Source of the DNA: Prosthecobacter debontii
Lineage (GTDB): Bacteria; Verrucomicrobiota; Verrucomicrobiia; Verrucomicrobiales; Akkermansiaceae
DNA: 37,875 nt
Assembly (NCBI GenBank): GCA_945885485.1
Contig: CAMCYT010000002.1
Span: 1 to 37,875 of the forward strand
Direction: 5' to 3'
The notes beneath the pieces were generated by a model. The model was not told the origin of the DNA. It saw only the letters and a program-made list of their open reading frames with translations, and ran no database searches. Positions 16,000 through 24,989 of the stretch are shown one piece after another. Made by a program: the position numbers and the translations under genes. Every line of letters starts with the position of its first letter. Position 1 is the first letter of the stretch.

Positions 16000-17385
16000 A
16001 TGCGTTCACTTTATTACTTTCCTGTTTACGTCCTGTTGAGTTCCTGCGTGCTAGGCCCGCAACCGGGTGCACCGGATACTCTGCTTCCATCATCGATCCG
16101 CGGAGATTCGGCGCCACATGGGTTATCGTTTGGTGATAAATCATGGCGAAAGGTTTTCACGGATGCTACCCTGCGCTCCCTGATTGAGCGCGCAATTGCT
16201 AATAATCCCGATCTAACAGCTGCCACTTACCGGATTGAGATCGCGCGAGCCCAAGCCAATTCCGCTCGTGCCGATTGGTTTCCCACGCTGAATGGCAGCA
16301 GCGGAGGCACTGCGAACTATGCCTCGCTAAATGCAGGACAAATCGCGCCGGGCGCAGATCGAACCTCTGAATCATACGATCTCAGTGCTCTCTTAAGCTG
16401 GGAAATCGATTTATGGGGAGGCATCCGCCGGAGTAATGAAGCTGCCCGCGCCAATCTCCTCGCCGCAGAATATCAACGCGATGCCGTGCAAACCAGTCTG
16501 GTAGCCGCTATGGCCGCAGCTTACATTGAGTTGAAAAATCTTGACGAGCGGCTGTCTATTTCAAAGCGCACTGCCGAGAGCCGTCAGGCTTCGCTGAAAC
16601 TGGTCACTGACCGTCGTGTCGGAGGAGTGAGCTCGGATTTGGAAGTAGGGCAAGCCGAGGCATTGCTGGGACAGGCACGCGTTGCCATACCTGTGACGGA
16701 GCAGGCTATTGCAGCCAAGGAAAATGAAATTCGTGCTTTGCTCGGTGATTATCCCGGAAGTGTGGCTCGTACTGGCAGTCTATCCAACTTGGATGACTCC
16801 CTTTATATCAAAGGTGGGTTGCCCTCCAGTCTTTTGCAAAGGCGGCCGGATCTTGCTGCTGCGGATCAAGCTTACCGCTCAGCCGTGGCACAGATCGGCG
16901 TTGCAGAAGCACTGCGCCTTCCCTCGTTATCTCTAACAGGCAGCGGCGGATTATTGAGTCGGGATCTAGATAATCTGTTAGAGGGTAAATCAGGGATTTA
17001 CTCCGTCGGCCCCCGCCTCGTCGGGCCGATTTTCGATGCGGGACGCGGCAAAGCGCGAAGCGATGCTGCGAAGGCGCAAGCTAGTGAGGCTCTCGCTAAT
17101 CATGAGCGTGCAGCAAAACAAGCATTCCGCGAAGCGGCAGATTCGATCAATAGCCACCTGAAAACCGGACAAATCAGCAAGGAGCTAACGAGTCTTGTTG
17201 ATTCGAACCGCAAGGTTGCCACCGTTGCTAACGACCGCTTCCAGGGAGGGGCATCCAGTTATCTTGAGGTGCTTGATGCCGAACGCAGTCTCTTTAATTC
17301 CGAACTGGAGCTTGCAGATGCCCGCCGCGATCGGCTCCTTTCTGTTGTTCGGGCATATCGCGCTCTGGGCGGTGGCTGGAAGTAG
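16000..17385 (+). CDS. Outer-membrane factor lipoprotein of an RND efflux system (NodT/OprM family)
   Basis: This TolC-like factor forms the outer-membrane channel and periplasmic tunnel of the efflux complex. The track ORF starts at a GTG at 15874; I use the ATG at 16000 (461 residues) because it directly begins a lipoprotein signal, SLYYFPVYVLLSSC. Family segments include LIERAIANNPDLTAATYRIE, WFPTLNGSSGG, YDLSALLSWEIDLWGGIRR (strong NodT signature), LLQRRPDLAAADQAYR and the matching second half ending YLEVLDAERSLFNSELELADARR. It diverges from the adaptor-pump pair across about 230 bp, an arrangement suited to shared control, although no regulator gene is adjacent. Confidence 0.93.
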   Translation: MRSLYYFPVYVLLSSCVLGPQPGAPDTLLPSSIRGDSAPHGLSFGDKSWRKVFTDATLRSLIERAIANNPDLTAATYRIEIARAQANSARADWFPTLNGSSGGTANYASLNAGQIAPGADRTSESYDLSALLSWEIDLWGGIRRSNEAARANLLAAEYQRDAVQTSLVAAMAAAYIELKNLDERLSISKRTAESRQASLKLVTDRRVGGVSSDLEVGQAEALLGQARVAIPVTEQAIAAKENEIRALLGDYPGSVARTGSLSNLDDSLYIKGGLPSSLLQRRPDLAAADQAYRSAVAQIGVAEALRLPSLSLTGSGGLLSRDLDNLLEGKSGIYSVGPRLVGPIFDAGRGKARSDAAKAQASEALANHERAAKQAFREAADSINSHLKTGQISKELTSLVDSNRKVATVANDRFQGGASSYLEVLDAERSLFNSELELADARRDRLLSVVRAYRALGGGWK

Positions 17386-17449
17386 CCAGTCTAAACAACC
17401 AAGGTCATTTATCGTGATGATGATTTTGAGGTGGTGAATTTACGCGCAT

Positions 17450-17483
17450 AAAAAAACCCGCACCGGATGACCGATGCGGGTTT
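17450..17483 (-). terminator. Rho-independent terminator of the EF-G gene
   Basis: Read on the minus strand, AAACCCGCATCGG and CCGGTGCGGGTTT pair in a strong stem over a short TCAT loop, followed by an unbroken T run. It lies 18 nt beyond the EF-G stop. It may also end transcripts of the convergent outer-membrane factor gene, since the plus strand lacks a T run but keeps the stem. Confidence 0.9.
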
Positions 17484-17500
17484 GAAGGTTAGCTTTGGGC

Positions 17501-19597
17501 TTATTTGGCAGCGCGGAGGGCTTCTTCTTTGGCCTTGGCTTTTGCGATGACGTCGTCGGAGACGTTTTTCGGGCACGGGGCGTAATGAGAGAACTCCATG
17601 GAGAACTGACCACGACCGGAAGTCATGGTGCGAAGGTCGCCGATGTAACCGAACATCGCAGAGAGCGGAGCTTCGGCTTTGACGCGAACACCACCCGGAG
17701 TTGGCTCTTGGCCTTGGATCATGCCGCGGCGGCGGTTGAGATCGCCGATGACGTCACCGACTTTTTCTTCGGGAGCGAAGACGTCGAGTTTCATCATTGG
17801 CTCAAGGATTTGCGGGCCGCACTTGACCATGGTCTGACGATACGCGGCTTTCGCAGCGATCTCGAAGGCGATGTTACTGGAGTCCACGGCGTGGAAACCA
17901 CCTTCGTTAAGCGTAACTTTAAAGTCCAGGCAAGGGTAGCCGGCAAGTGGTCCTTTATCGACCGAGGTTTTGAAACCTTTTTCGACGGCGGGGATGAACT
18001 CTTTCGGGATACTGCCACCGACAACCTTCGATTCGAAGATGAAACCTGTGCCTGGCTCGCCGGGCTCGATGGTGTAGTCGATTTTCGCGAACTGACCGGA
18101 ACCACCCGATTGTTTCTTGTGGGTGTAGCTGTCGTTAAGGGACTTGGTGATGGTTTCACGGTAAGCAACCTGTGGAGCACCAACGGTGACTTCCACTTTG
18201 TGCGTGCGCTTAAGGATATCGATTTTGATGTCGAGGTGAAGCTCGCCCATGCCTTTGAGGATCATCTCGTTGGTTTCCTCGTCGGTTTCGACGCGGAACG
18301 ATGGATCTTCTTGGATCATTTTGCCGATCGCGTTAGCGAGTTTCTCGGCGTTGGCTTTGTCCTTAGCGGCAACAGCGATAGAGATAACCGGATCTGGGAA
18401 CACCATTGGCTCCAAGGTCGCTGGGAATTTCTCGTCGCAAAGGGTGTGACCCGTCTGAACGTTTTTGAGACCGACGATGGCGACGATGTCACCAGCTTGG
18501 GCGGAGTCGATTTCCTTGCGGTCATCGGCGTGCATCTCGACCATGCGGCTGATGCGCTCGGGTTTACCGGTGAAGGAGTTGAGAACGGTATCGCCTTTTT
18601 TGATCGTTCCCGAATAGATGCGGGTGAAGGTGAGAGCGCCGAACTTGTCGTCCATGATTTTGAACGCCAAGCCGCGGAACGGAGCTTTCGGGTCGATGAC
18701 CGCGAACTTGCCAGTTGGGGTGCCCTCCTCGTCCACTTCGGGCAGAGGCTTCACGTCGAGCGGGTTCGGCAGGTAATCGACTACGGCATCGAGCACGAGC
18801 TGGAGCCCTTTGTTTTTGAAACTGGAGCCGCAGTAGGTTGGGAAAAAGGCGAGGTCGATGGTGCCCTTGCGGATGCACTTTTTGATCTCATCGATGGAAG
18901 GCTCCTTGCCTTCGAGGTAAGCTTCCATGATCGCGTCGTCTTGCTCGACGGCGGTTTCGATGAGTTGAGCGCGGTATTCTTTAGCCTTGTCCACCATGTC
19001 GGCAGGGATTTCACCGATCTTGAAATTTTCTGGTTGGCCGGATTCGTCCCAGATGTGGGCTTTCATGGTGAGGAGATCGACGACTCCGACGAATTCGGAC
19101 TCGGTGCCGATCGGCAGAACCATGACAAGAGCTTGGGCGCCGAGGATTTTTTTCACCTGAGCGACGACGCGGTAGTAATCAGCGCCGATACGGTCGAGCT
19201 TGTTCACATAAATGACGCGGGAAACGCCCGAATCGTTCGCGTAGCGCCAGTTGGTTTCGGATTGTGGCTCAACGCCGCCAGAACCGCAGAAAACGCCGAC
19301 GCCGCCATCGAGAACTTTCAGCGAGCGGTAAACTTCGATGGTGAAGTCAACGTGGCCGGGAGTGTCGATGATGTTGAACTGGTGATCTTTCCAGAAGCAG
19401 GTGGTGGCAGCGGATTGAATGGTGATACCGCGCTCGGCTTCTTGATCCATGAAGTCCATGGTGGATGCGCCGTCGTGGACCTCGCCGATTTTGTGGATCT
19501 TACCGGTGAGTTTGAGAATGCGTTCGGTGGTGGTCGTTTTGCCCGCGTCAACGTGGGCGAAAATTCCGATGTTACGGTATTTGCTGAGGTCCTTCAT
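17501..19597 (-). CDS. fusA: Elongation factor G, EF-G2-like subfamily
   Basis: EF-G is the GTPase that drives ribosomal translocation and, with RRF, recycling. The 698-residue protein has the P-loop [12 protein letters not shown], switch [17 protein letters not shown]3 DTPGH and G4 NKLD, followed by domains II to V. Several features match my recollection of the proteobacterial EF-G2 paralogue type rather than canonical Fus[10 protein letters not shown] instead of [26 protein letters not shown], and [20 protein letters not shown]. It is not in an str operon (no rpsL, rpsG or tuf nearby), which also suggests a paralogue. Whether it is the main or an accessory EF-G cannot be decided here. It ends in a strong terminator. 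A 702-codon open frame on the opposite strand is a shadow. Confidence 0.93.
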   Translation of the reverse strand: MKDLSKYRNIGIFAHVDAGKTTTTERILKLTGKIHKIGEVHDGASTMDFMDQEAERGITIQSAATTCFWKDHQFNIIDTPGHVDFTIEVYRSLKVLDGGVGVFCGSGGVEPQSETNWRYANDSGVSRVIYVNKLDRIGADYYRVVAQVKKILGAQALVMVLPIGTESEFVGVVDLLTMKAHIWDESGQPENFKIGEIPADMVDKAKEYRAQLIETAVEQDDAIMEAYLEGKEPSIDEIKKCIRKGTIDLAFFPTYCGSSFKNKGLQLVLDAVVDYLPNPLDVKPLPEVDEEGTPTGKFAVIDPKAPFRGLAFKIMDDKFGALTFTRIYSGTIKKGDTVLNSFTGKPERISRMVEMHADDRKEIDSAQAGDIVAIVGLKNVQTGHTLCDEKFPATLEPMVFPDPVISIAVAAKDKANAEKLANAIGKMIQEDPSFRVETDEETNEMILKGMGELHLDIKIDILKRTHKVEVTVGAPQVAYRETITKSLNDSYTHKKQSGGSGQFAKIDYTIEPGEPGTGFIFESKVVGGSIPKEFIPAVEKGFKTSVDKGPLAGYPCLDFKVTLNEGGFHAVDSSNIAFEIAAKAAYRQTMVKCGPQILEPMMKLDVFAPEEKVGDVIGDLNRRRGMIQGQEPTPGGVRVKAEAPLSAMFGYIGDLRTMTSGRGQFSMEFSHYAPCPKNVSDDVIAKAKAKEEALRAAK

Positions 19598-19738
19598 GCC
19601 TGATGTGTGTAATGGTTATAGGGCCGAGGATAGTCGGCGGGGCGGGGTTTTAGCCGAGCAAACAGGTTTTGCAACCTTTGATTGAGGGTTTCACGCGTTT
19701 CTGGGGGGTGGGGAAGATTTTTCAACGCATTGTAAAAG

Positions 19739-19884
19739 GGTAGGGTCAACTCGTATACCCCGATATGTCGGGGCCGTGTTGACCGTGATTCTTGGAAGGT
19801 GGGCTTCGAGGAAGGATATACGTCAGCTAGAACGATCCCGCGTTGCCGTTTTGAAGTGGGTCGCCACGGCGAGGCGACCCTACC
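19739..19884 (+). repeat. Family 1 composite repeat, copy I
   Basis: The copy is complete. Its left hairpin carries the nested palindrome in the opposite orientation to other copies (TACCCCGATATGTCGGGGCC). The right end GGGTCGCCACGGCGAGGCGACCCTACC is intact. It separates ssrA from the EF-G gene. Confidence 0.86.
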
Positions 19885-19942
19885 GCAAAGGTCGCAGTAG
19901 CTATATCCACTGCTGCTCATTGAACAAGCGCAGCGCGTCGAA

Positions 19943-20300
19943 TGGTGGAGGCGAGGGGAGTCGAACCCCTGTCCGGAACGTCATCTACATTGGCATCTAC
20001 ACGTTTAGTGGTTCATCTGGTATTTCGGAAATGCTGGGCTGATCCACGGCGTTGCTTTTCCTAGGAACCTGTTTGATCTCGAAAGTGAACCCGGTTACCC
20101 GATCCTCAATCCAGCCTGCTAAGTGTCGTCTACTCCCCTAGCAGGCGTTGGGGTATTGACGTTGCTGTCAATTAAGCAGCAAGTGCGAGCTCGTTAGAGT
20201 CTGCATTTATTTGTTTTGAACGGCTTTTTTAAGAGGCCAACCGATCAACCTCTACGTGCAGCCAGCGCTTCAAACATCCCGTCGAAACCAGAACGCCCCC
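19943..20300 (-). ncRNA. ssrA: tmRNA (ssrA)
   Basis: tmRNA with SmpB rescues stalled ribosomes and appends a degradation tag. On the minus strand the 5' end GGGGGCGTTCTGGTTTCGACGGG matches the conserved tmRNA start. The 3' end has a T arm (AGGGGTTCGACTCCCC) and CGCCTCCACCA. The acceptor stem GGGGGCG pairs with CGCCTCC and includes a G-U at the third pair, the alanyl-tRNA synthetase identity element. The 358-nt length fits a one-piece tmRNA with an encoded CCA. The tag ORF lies at 20172-20204. ClpP, encoded at the other end of this window, belongs to the machinery that removes tagged proteins. Confidence 0.95.
20172..20204 (-). other. tmRNA tag reading frame (ADSNELALAA)
   Basis: GCA GAC TCT AAC GAG CTC GCA CTT GCT GCT TAA reads ADSNELALAA. 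It ends in the conserved LAA degron and a TAA stop. I place the resume codon at the GCA because the frame then gives the usual tag of about ten residues starting with Ala; the exact resume point is inferred. Confidence 0.85.
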
Positions 20301-20318
20301 ATTCGCTTAGCGATAATC

Positions 20319-20346
20319 AGAGTAATCCAGAGTTGAGTTTATTCAA
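20319..20346 (-). promoter_or_regulatory. Possible sigma-70-type promoter for ssrA
   Basis: On the minus strand TTGAAT and TACTCT are separated by 16 nt, and the second box lies 18 nt before the mature 5' end, leaving room for a short leader removed by RNase P. The -10 box is a weak match, so this is only a candidate. Confidence 0.3.
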
Positions 20347-20403
20347 CGGAAATTTTGCTGGGGGGAAAACAGGGTCATCAAGCTAGGGAGAAGAAAGAGG
20401 TTT

Positions 20404-20550
20404 AACCACGGATAAACGCGGATGAACACGGATCAGAAATCAATAATTGGTGCCGAAGATGAGTTTTAACCCTGCCATTGCGGCTCATTTGGCTGAAATA
20501 CTCACCTTCATCATGCTTTTATCCGTGTCCATCTGCGTTCATCCGTGGTT
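20404..20550. repeat. Long inverted repeat of the CCACGGATRAACRCGGAT type
   Basis: The left arm AACCACGGATAAACGCGGATGAACACGGAT pairs imperfectly with the right arm ATCCGTGTCCATCTGCGTTCATCCGTGGTT across about 87 bp. Within each arm GGATRAAC-like units recur. This is a third repeat family with no GTAG foot. The right arm overlaps the 3' end of the EcsC-like gene and encodes its last residues and stop. Confidence 0.82.
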
Positions 20551-21222
20551 CTCTTCTTTATTTTGCCAAAGTTTCTCCTTAGCTGGATGACCCTGGGGGA
20601 GAAAAGATTCCTCCACCTCGATCTCGATCTCAATTTCCCGGCTGAAGGTCTCGATGGCGGTTTTGCCGACGGAGCGGGTGTCCAGGATGGAGTAACCTCC
20701 TACGACGATAGGGCCGATAATCGGTACCCAACGAGAGATTGATTTGCCGATGGCTTTCTGGGTCAGATGAATCGTGATGTGTTTGAGGATGTTTTGGATG
20801 ACCCTCAGGCTGCCTTGTTTGAGAATGAGTCTTTCACCGACCCGGATGAGAATGTCACGCGCTAGCATGGCGGCGCCATGTCGGAACAGGCAGTAGACCA
20901 TCATTTCTTGGTTCAACTGAGCGGATTTCCCATAGCAGGCGGCGATGTCTGAAACCATTTGCTGTTGGATATCCCATACTTTTTTAAGATCGGGAATGAT
21001 GGTGAGTAATCCTGCTGGCCCGGGTGCAAGCGCTAATGTTGCTGACACGGCTCCAGCTTTGATGCCTGCGATGCGCACGATGTCCCGTGCGCGTTCTTCA
21101 GGCGTGTTGCTGACCGTTTCCTTGGAGATGGGAACGCTGGAAATAAGTTTCTCTAACAGGTTAAACACCTTTTGCTGCGCAGGATGCGCTAGAGATTGGT
21201 TGATGTCAGGTTTGTCGGACAT
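20539..21222 (-). CDS. EcsC-family-like protein
   Basis: The 227-residue protein resembles the EcsC family (first named from the Bacillus ecsABC locus), whose function is not established. The relevant segments are AGIKAGAVSATLALAPGPAGLLTIIPDLKKVWDIQQQMVSDIAACYGK and, later, ISRWVPIIGPIVVGGYSILDT. Both are hydrophobic, glycine-rich stretches that could lie in or against the membrane. There is no signal peptide. The C-terminus is charged (EIEIEIEVEES), and the final Glu-Asn-His-Gly plus TGA is translated from the right arm of the 20404-20550 repeat, so the native end has probably been replaced. It stands alone between ssrA and the copper ATPase. Confidence 0.6.
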   Translation of the reverse strand: MSDKPDINQSLAHPAQQKVFNLLEKLISSVPISKETVSNTPEERARDIVRIAGIKAGAVSATLALAPGPAGLLTIIPDLKKVWDIQQQMVSDIAACYGKSAQLNQEMMVYCLFRHGAAMLARDILIRVGERLILKQGSLRVIQNILKHITIHLTQKAIGKSISRWVPIIGPIVVGGYSILDTRSVGKTAIETFSREIEIEIEVEESFLPQGHPAKEKLWQNKEENHG

Positions 21223-21512
21223 GGTTCGAAGCTGATTTTACAGCACGGAGTAGGTTACTACTAACTTAGTTCAACATTTCGATGCGGATAATGGAATCCA
21301 AATTCCGGCTATCTGCGCATCATCTTGAAATTGAATGTTTTCGAAACAGATATGGTGGCGCGCTATGTCGCTATTCTCCTGTTTAGGAACAACAATCGGA
21401 AATCGACGCTCCTAGCTGCCTGAGTGCTTTATCGGTTTGATTGACGATTGTTAATTGTTGATTTTTGAATGAAGAGAAAAGCGAATTCAAAAAATACCAT
21501 AGACGATGAGGT
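21223..21512. other. Gene-free stretch containing a 7-nt periodic array
   Basis: No ORF, RNA or terminator is recognisable here. At 21439-21473 five 7-nt units follow one another: GATTGAC, GATTGTT, AATTGTT, GATTTTT, GAATGAA. They resemble in period, but not in sequence, the arrays before purU, the PfkB gene and the DUF5069-like gene. Confidence 0.45.
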
Positions 21513-23693
21513 TCAAAGGCTCTTCCGTTTTAGTCTCAGTGCATTAAGGATCACAGAGACGGAGGAGAAACTCATCGCAACGCCTGCGATCATAGGGCTT
21601 AGGAGGATTCCGAAAAATGGGTAGAGCACACCGGCGGCGATGGGGACGCCGATGGCGTTGTAGATGAAGGCGAAGAACAGATTCTGGCGGATGTTGCGCA
21701 TAGTGGCGCGACTGAGTTGGATGGTTTTGGCGATGGCGAGGAGGTCGCCTTTTACGAGGGTGATAGCGGCGCTGCCGATGGCGACGTCGGTGCCGGTGCC
21801 CATCGCGATGCCGACATCCGCACTAGCGAGGGCAGGGGCATCGTTGATTCCATCGCCTGCCATGGCGACGACTGCTCCTTTGGCTTTGAGCGCATGGATC
21901 AGGTTGATTTTATCCTGAGGCAAGACCTCAGCATGGACTTCGGCTATCCCGAGTTCTTTCGCGACTGCTTGAGCGGTTGCTGCGTTGTCGCCGGTGCACA
22001 TGATGACTTTCACGCCCATCTCGTGAAGGGTGCGGATCGCTTCGGCGCTGGATGCTTTGATGGGATCGGCGATGGCGAAAATGCCTGCGAGTTCGGTGCC
22101 AACCCCGACCCATACAACCGTCTTGGCTTTTCCCCGAAGCTCTTGGGCGCGTAGCTCCCAATCGTCAGGAATGGCGATGCCGTGTTCGGATAGGAAAGAG
22201 GATTTTCCAATTCTAACCATTTTTCCATCGACGCCAGCCGTCACGCCGCCTGCGGTGGTTGATTCGAAATTGGTGACTGGAAAAAGTTTAATCTTAGATT
22301 CTTTCGCGGCATCTACCACGGCGCGGGCGAGCGAATGTTCGCTAGGCGACTCGACGGAAGCGGCGAGGCGGAGGAGTGCTTCGCGTTCAAAATTTTGAGA
22401 GGGGATAATATCGGTGACGCTTGGTTTGCCAGCAGTGAGTGTGCCGGTTTTGTCGGTGACGAGATGAGTGATTTTTTCCGCAAGCTCGATGGCACCCGCG
22501 TTTTTCACGAGAATCCCCATCCCTGCCGCGCGGCCAACTCCGACCATGATTGACATCGGAGTGGCTAACCCGAGCGCGCAAGGACAAGCGATGATGAGCA
22601 CGGAAACGGCGTTGACCAAGGCGAACGCTAGCGCAGGAGCAGGGCCGAAAATCGCCCATAGAATAAAGGTGATGGCGGATAAACTGATCACAATCGGCAC
22701 GAACCAACCCGCCACGGTATCGGCGACTTTTTGTATGGGCGCACGGCTGCGTTGCGCTTCCGCAACCATGTGGACGATTTGTGAAAGCAGCGTCTCGCCA
22801 CCGATTTTTTCCGCACGCATCACGAAACTTCCGGTTTGGTTGAGGGTTGCGCCGATCACGGGGTCGCCATCTTTTTTCGCGACTGGCATGGGTTCACCGG
22901 TGATCATGGATTCGTCGATGTTGCCGCCACCTTCGGTGATCGTGCCGTCGATGGGAATTTTTTCGCCGGGACGGACACGGAGGAGATCGCCGACCGCGAT
23001 TTCATCTACTAGGACGTCCTCTTCTTTTCCGTCGCGGAGGCGGTGAGCGGTTTTTGCGGCGAGGCCGATGAGGGATTGGATGGCTTCACCGGTTCGGGCG
23101 CGGGCTTTCGCTTCTAACAATTGTCCGAGCAAAACCAGCACCGTGATCACTGCAGCGGCCTCGAAGTAGAGGCCGACCTCGCCGTGTTCTTTGAACGATT
23201 CCGGAAACATGCCCGGCGCGAGAACCGCGACCGCGCTGTAGATAAACGCTGCGCCGACGCCGGTGGCGATGAGCGTGAACATGTTGAGATTCCATGTTTT
23301 CAGCGAGACCCATGCTTTCGTGAAAAACATTCCGCCCGCCCAGAGAACCACGGGGATAGTCAGGATGAATTCGATCCATTTTGTGAGATCTCTTCGAAAA
23401 TGCAGGTCGGGAAATAGGTGTGTCATGGCGAGGAAAAACACTGGCAGCGTAAGCACGGCGGAGATCCAAAATTTTCGATTCAGCGCAAGGATTTCATGAT
23501 CCTCTCCGTCGGCGGCGAACAAAGGATTTCGCTCCAAAGCCATGCCGCATTTCGGGCAATCGCCGGGTTTGTCGGACTCCACACCGGGACACATCGGGCA
23601 AAAATATTTCGCTCCCGAGGATGGTTCGACATCGGCTTCTGCTGAATGGTCGTGGCCGCTGCAGCAGGATTTTTTTTCGTGGGAATCAGTCAT
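21513..23693 (-). CDS. Copper-exporting P-type ATPase (P1B, CopA/CopB-like)
   Basis: The pump uses ATP to export Cu(+) from the cytoplasm. The 726-residue protein starts with a Cys/His-rich tail (SCCSGHDH) and a heavy-metal-binding domain, [22 protein letters not shown]. The transmembrane CPC motif is [11 protein letters not shown], the phosphorylation motif is DKTGTLT, and the hinge is [10 protein letters not shown]. The last helices contain YNAIGVP and [17 protein letters not shown], which match the Cu(+) selectivity signature. The nucleotide-domain HP motif reads SEHSLA, with Ser in place of the usual Pro. No copper regulator or chaperone gene is adjacent. The 3' side is a gene-free stretch. 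Confidence 0.93.
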   Translation of the reverse strand: MTDSHEKKSCCSGHDHSAEADVEPSSGAKYFCPMCPGVESDKPGDCPKCGMALERNPLFAADGEDHEILALNRKFWISAVLTLPVFFLAMTHLFPDLHFRRDLTKWIEFILTIPVVLWAGGMFFTKAWVSLKTWNLNMFTLIATGVGAAFIYSAVAVLAPGMFPESFKEHGEVGLYFEAAAVITVLVLLGQLLEAKARARTGEAIQSLIGLAAKTAHRLRDGKEEDVLVDEIAVGDLLRVRPGEKIPIDGTITEGGGNIDESMITGEPMPVAKKDGDPVIGATLNQTGSFVMRAEKIGGETLLSQIVHMVAEAQRSRAPIQKVADTVAGWFVPIVISLSAITFILWAIFGPAPALAFALVNAVSVLIIACPCALGLATPMSIMVGVGRAAGMGILVKNAGAIELAEKITHLVTDKTGTLTAGKPSVTDIIPSQNFEREALLRLAASVESPSEHSLARAVVDAAKESKIKLFPVTNFESTTAGGVTAGVDGKMVRIGKSSFLSEHGIAIPDDWELRAQELRGKAKTVVWVGVGTELAGIFAIADPIKASSAEAIRTLHEMGVKVIMCTGDNAATAQAVAKELGIAEVHAEVLPQDKINLIHALKAKGAVVAMAGDGINDAPALASADVGIAMGTGTDVAIGSAAITLVKGDLLAIAKTIQLSRATMRNIRQNLFFAFIYNAIGVPIAAGVLYPFFGILLSPMIAGVAMSFSSVSVILNALRLKRKSL

Positions 23694-23806
23694 ACGAGAA
23701 CTGGCAGAAGCTTAGTCGCAGTAAAACTAAAAGCAACCTTGCCACCGCAGGCCTAAATCCCAAATATCCCCGCGATCTCTCAATTTAACCAACCAAACAT
23801 CCTCTC

Positions 23807-24850
23807 ATGAAATTCGGAATCATCGGCGCCGGTATGATCGGCCACTTTCACGCAAAAGCCATCACTGCCATGACTGGCGGTGAGCTCCAATCGGTTTTCG
23901 ACCTCCGCGCGGAGGCTGCGGAAAAAATCGCAACGGAATATGGCTGCAAGGCTTACTCGAACATCGACGAGTTTCTTGCCGATCCTGAGTTAGAGATTGT
24001 AACGATCGGCACGCCTTCCGGTGCGCACTTGGATCCTGCGCTTGCTGCTTTGAATGCTGGCAAACATGTGATTTGTGAAAAGCCATTGGAGATCACCACC
24101 GAGCGCATTGATCAGTTGATAGCTGCTGCGGCGAAGAATGGCAAAACGCTTTCCGCGGTGTTGAATCGCCGTTTCCATCCCGGAATGGATGCTTTCAAAA
24201 AAGCGGCCGATGAAGGACGTTTTGGAAAACTCACCTCGGCATCGGCCTACGTGAAATGGTTCCGCGATCAGGCATATTACGATTCCGCCGGTTGGCGCGG
24301 GACATGGGCGTTGGATGGTGGTGGTGCGTTGATGAATCAATCGGTGCACACGGTCGATGCTCTACTCTATCTCGCAGGTCCTGCAAAATCCGTGCAAGCC
24401 GTCACCGCGTGCCTCGCTCACGAGCGCATCGAGGTGGAAGACAGTATCGTCGCAACCGTGGAGTTTGAAAATGGTGCGCTCGGCGTGATCGAGTGCTCGA
24501 CCTGCACTTGGTCGAAAGCCGGACATCCCGCTCGTGTCCAACTGGCCGGAACTGATGGATCGGTTTTCCTAGCCGACGAATCTTTCGAAATCTGGGATTT
24601 CCGCGAAGAGAAACCTGAAGACACACAGATCAAATCAACCTTGATGAAAGGCCAAGAAGCCGGGCTTGGTGCAAACGATCCTACCGCGATCAATTTCTAT
24701 CAGCATCAACGCAATTTTGAAGAGGTCGTGCAATCGATCCAGGAAGGACGCCAGTGCAAAACGCATGCGGGTGAAGCCCGTAAAGCTGTTGCACTCATTC
24801 GTGCGATCTATGAATCCGCGCAGAATGGCGGGAAAAAAGTTTCTGTGTGA
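23807..24850 (+). CDS. Gfo/Idh/MocA-family NAD(P)-dependent oxidoreductase
   Basis: These enzymes oxidise or reduce sugars, inositols and related compounds. The 347-residue protein begins with a Rossmann fold (GIIGAGMIGHFHAKAI) and contains the family motif CEKPLEIT, with the catalytic Lys, at about residue 92. The C-terminal beta-sheet domain has GGGALMNQSVHTVDALLYLAGP, holding the conserved His. There is no Tat or Sec signal, unlike many PVC homologues, so it is cytoplasmic. Substrate unknown. The leader is CCTCTC before the ATG with no SD. Family 2 repeat copy K1 follows the stop by 16 bp. Confidence 0.9.
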   Translation: MKFGIIGAGMIGHFHAKAITAMTGGELQSVFDLRAEAAEKIATEYGCKAYSNIDEFLADPELEIVTIGTPSGAHLDPALAALNAGKHVICEKPLEITTERIDQLIAAAAKNGKTLSAVLNRRFHPGMDAFKKAADEGRFGKLTSASAYVKWFRDQAYYDSAGWRGTWALDGGGALMNQSVHTVDALLYLAGPAKSVQAVTACLAHERIEVEDSIVATVEFENGALGVIECSTCTWSKAGHPARVQLAGTDGSVFLADESFEIWDFREEKPEDTQIKSTLMKGQEAGLGANDPTAINFYQHQRNFEEVVQSIQEGRQCKTHAGEARKAVALIRAIYESAQNGGKKVSV

Positions 24851-24865
24851 GCTGATTGTTAGATT

Positions 24866-24979
24866 GGTAGGGTGCCATAGCCGAGGGCACCGTGTGCAAA
24901 CGAGGATTCATTAGATTCTCTTATGAAACATCCAATTCTTCTTCATTTCATGCGGCGCCCTCGGCGATGGCACCCTACC
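24866..24979 (+). repeat. Family 2 GTAG composite repeat, copy K1
   Basis: The copy has the same GGTAGGG and CCCTACC ends as family 1 but unrelated hairpins: GGTGCCATAGCCGAGGGCACC on the left and GGCGCCCTCGGCGATGGCACC on the right. The spacer contains GCAAACGAGGATTC and CTTCATTTCATGCGG. It lies 10 bp beyond the RAYT2 stop. Confidence 0.87.
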
Positions 24980-24989
24980 TAGCAGTTTT

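Noticed and set aside
17495-19603. 702-codon ORF on the plus strand opposite the EF-G gene
   Set aside because: It exactly mirrors the EF-G gene, its protein is rich in Phe, Val, Gly and Asp with no domain, and it arises because strongly biased codons of a highly expressed gene leave the antisense frame open.
19943-20020. A tRNA gene suggested by the T-arm-like GGGGAGTCGAACCCC
   Set aside because: It is the 3' part of tmRNA; no D arm or anticodon arm follows, and the matching 5' end lies 350 nt away.
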